Shown here: positions 5,766-6,222 of the stretch, in pieces
How the letters are laid out: every line of letters begins with the position of its first letter
Position numbering within the stretch: position 1 is the first letter of the stretch
Origin: SIG701 sp045539595
GTDB taxonomy: Bacteria; Bacillota; Clostridia; Oscillospirales; CAG-272
Assembly: GCA_045539595.1 (NCBI GenBank)
Contig: JAZQFQ010000075.1
Coordinates: 1-6,222 of the forward strand
DNA length: 6,222 nucleotides
Direction of reading: 5' to 3'
Position numbers and translations under genes: made by a program
The notes under the pieces: model-generated
Seen by the model: only the letters and a program-made list of their open reading frames with translations
Told to the model about the DNA's origin: nothing
Database searches by the model: none

Positions 5766-5793
5766 TCCTTTCTGAATTTATGGGAAATCTCCC

Positions 5794-5906
5794 TCTGCCT
5801 ATATTATACTCATTTCGTTCGAAGATCCCCCTCGCCCTATATTATACTCATCTCAGACGAAGATCCCCTCGCCTTATATTATACTCATTTCAGACAAAGA
5901 TCCCCC
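5794..5906 (-). repeat. three tandem direct repeats of 37-38 bp, each with TATAAT
   Basis: On the plus strand the copies are 5794-5831 (38 bp), 5832-5868 (37 bp) and 5869-5906 (38 bp), directly abutting. On the minus strand each reads roughly GGGGATCTTCG, a variable 4-5 nt, then ATGAGTATAATATA and a G-rich end with GGCGAG or GGCAGAG. Differences are a few substitutions and one indel. They fill the gap between a terminator and the DUF3268 gene. No spacers separate the copies, so this is not a CRISPR array. They could be regulator-binding sites, iterons or repeated weak promoters. Confidence 0.85.
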
Positions 5907-5915
5907 TAAAGCAAG

Positions 5916-5955
5916 AAAAGAGGGTATCGGAAGCAGATGAATAACCGATACCCTC
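5916..5955 (-). terminator. intrinsic terminator after the S1-like gene
   Basis: On the minus strand, GAGGGTATCGG (5955-5945) pairs perfectly with CCGATACCCTC (5930-5920) over 11 bp around a 14-nt loop, followed by TTTTCTT. It begins about 12 bp after the stop of the S1-like gene. It would end that transcript, so the DUF3268 gene should need its own promoter or read-through. Confidence 0.88.
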
Positions 5956-5966
5956 TCCTATGTCAC

Positions 5967-6222
5967 TTATAAGTTTTGCTTGATGATGCGCGTAATGATG
6001 CCAACGGCTGTACCGCGTTCTTCGTCAATGCTCGTCACAGTGAAGCTTACATCATCCTTCTTACCGGGATAGCGTCGATCGCGGCAGGAATGTGCCACCG
6101 CATTGACACCGTTATTCAGACGGATGAAACACACGCCCTTGTGTACGTCGATAACCGTGCCGGAATATTTGCCCTGAATCTTACACAGCTTCAGGTTATC
6201 CGCAGCACTGTTCACATCACTT
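5967..6222 (-). CDS. C-terminal part of an S1-like RNA-binding-fold protein
   Basis: The frame ends with TAA at 5967-5969 and remains open to the right edge, so the beginning lies outside the window. An internal GTG at 6215 could start an 82-aa protein, but no ribosome site can be seen before it, so a longer protein is more likely. The segment GKYSGTVIDVHKGVCFIRLNNGVNAVAH, then DDVSFTVTSIDEERGTAVGIITRI, has the beta-barrel spacing of an S1/OB-type domain: a V-x-x-V turn, F-I-x-L, H near the end of strand 3, and a D-E-E-R-G-x-A-x-G strand. Such domains occur as tails of proteins in clostridial conjugative elements. It ends at its own terminator. Confidence 0.68.
   Translation of the reverse strand, partial: SDVNSAADNLKLCKIQGKYSGTVIDVHKGVCFIRLNNGVNAVAHSCRDRRYPGKKDDVSFTVTSIDEERGTAVGIITRIIKQNL

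Noticed and set aside
5803..5883. Three standard SigA promoters in the tandem repeats
   Set aside because: The TATAAT boxes are perfect, but positions 16-18 bp upstream are G-rich and do not resemble TTGACA. I kept the array as a repeat of unknown role.
5794..5906. CRISPR array
   Set aside because: The three repeats abut directly with no unique spacers, and no cas gene is present.
5430..5944. Plus-strand open frames that read repeats such as ALYYTH and RRSP
   Set aside because: The protein repeats are merely the translated DNA repeats at 5794-5906, and the rest is antisense to the DUF3268 gene.

Overview
This window looks like part of a conjugative element, plasmid or phage-like accessory region from a Gram-positive gut-type Firmicute, most likely Clostridia. 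Four things support this: strong AGGAG-type ribosome binding sites, intrinsic terminators with U-tracts, a SigA-type promoter, and a cargo of element-associated families (SSB, DUF932, a DUF3268 zinc-finger protein, a small sigma-like factor). No integrase, relaxase or capsid gene is present, so the type of element cannot be decided here. All credible genes lie on the minus strand, so the window reads functionally from right to left.

Right end (6222 to 5766): the C-terminal part of an S1-like protein enters from outside the window and ends at a strong intrinsic terminator. Three tandem 37-38 bp repeats follow, each carrying TATAAT, and lead to the DUF3268 zinc-finger gene. Centre right (5765 to 4620): the DUF3268 gene is followed after 36 bp by a 229-aa protein with winged-helix-like segments. 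I cannot assign that protein a precise function.

Centre (4619 to 3867): a near-perfect promoter (TTGACA, 17 bp, TATAAT) starts an approximately 190-nt leader. The leader ends in a two-tier terminator hairpin just before a single-stranded DNA-binding protein gene. A second strong terminator follows the SSB gene, only 35-45 nt before the next start codon. SSB is therefore bracketed by two terminators in one orientation. This is the most interesting structure in the window and suggests staged read-through or antitermination control.

Left half (3832 to 1): a tightly packed probable operon encodes a two-helix membrane protein, a DUF932 protein, a four-cysteine protein with a low-complexity N-terminus, a sigma-70-like factor, a 74-aa membrane protein coupled to it by an ATGA overlap, and the start of another small gene that runs off the left edge. 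A 10-bp hairpin without a U-tract separates the four-cysteine gene from the sigma-like gene. The gene content (SSB, DUF932, possible second nucleic-acid-binding protein, sigma-like regulator, membrane proteins) fits the DNA-maintenance and regulation module of a mobile element. Roles beyond family assignment are inference.
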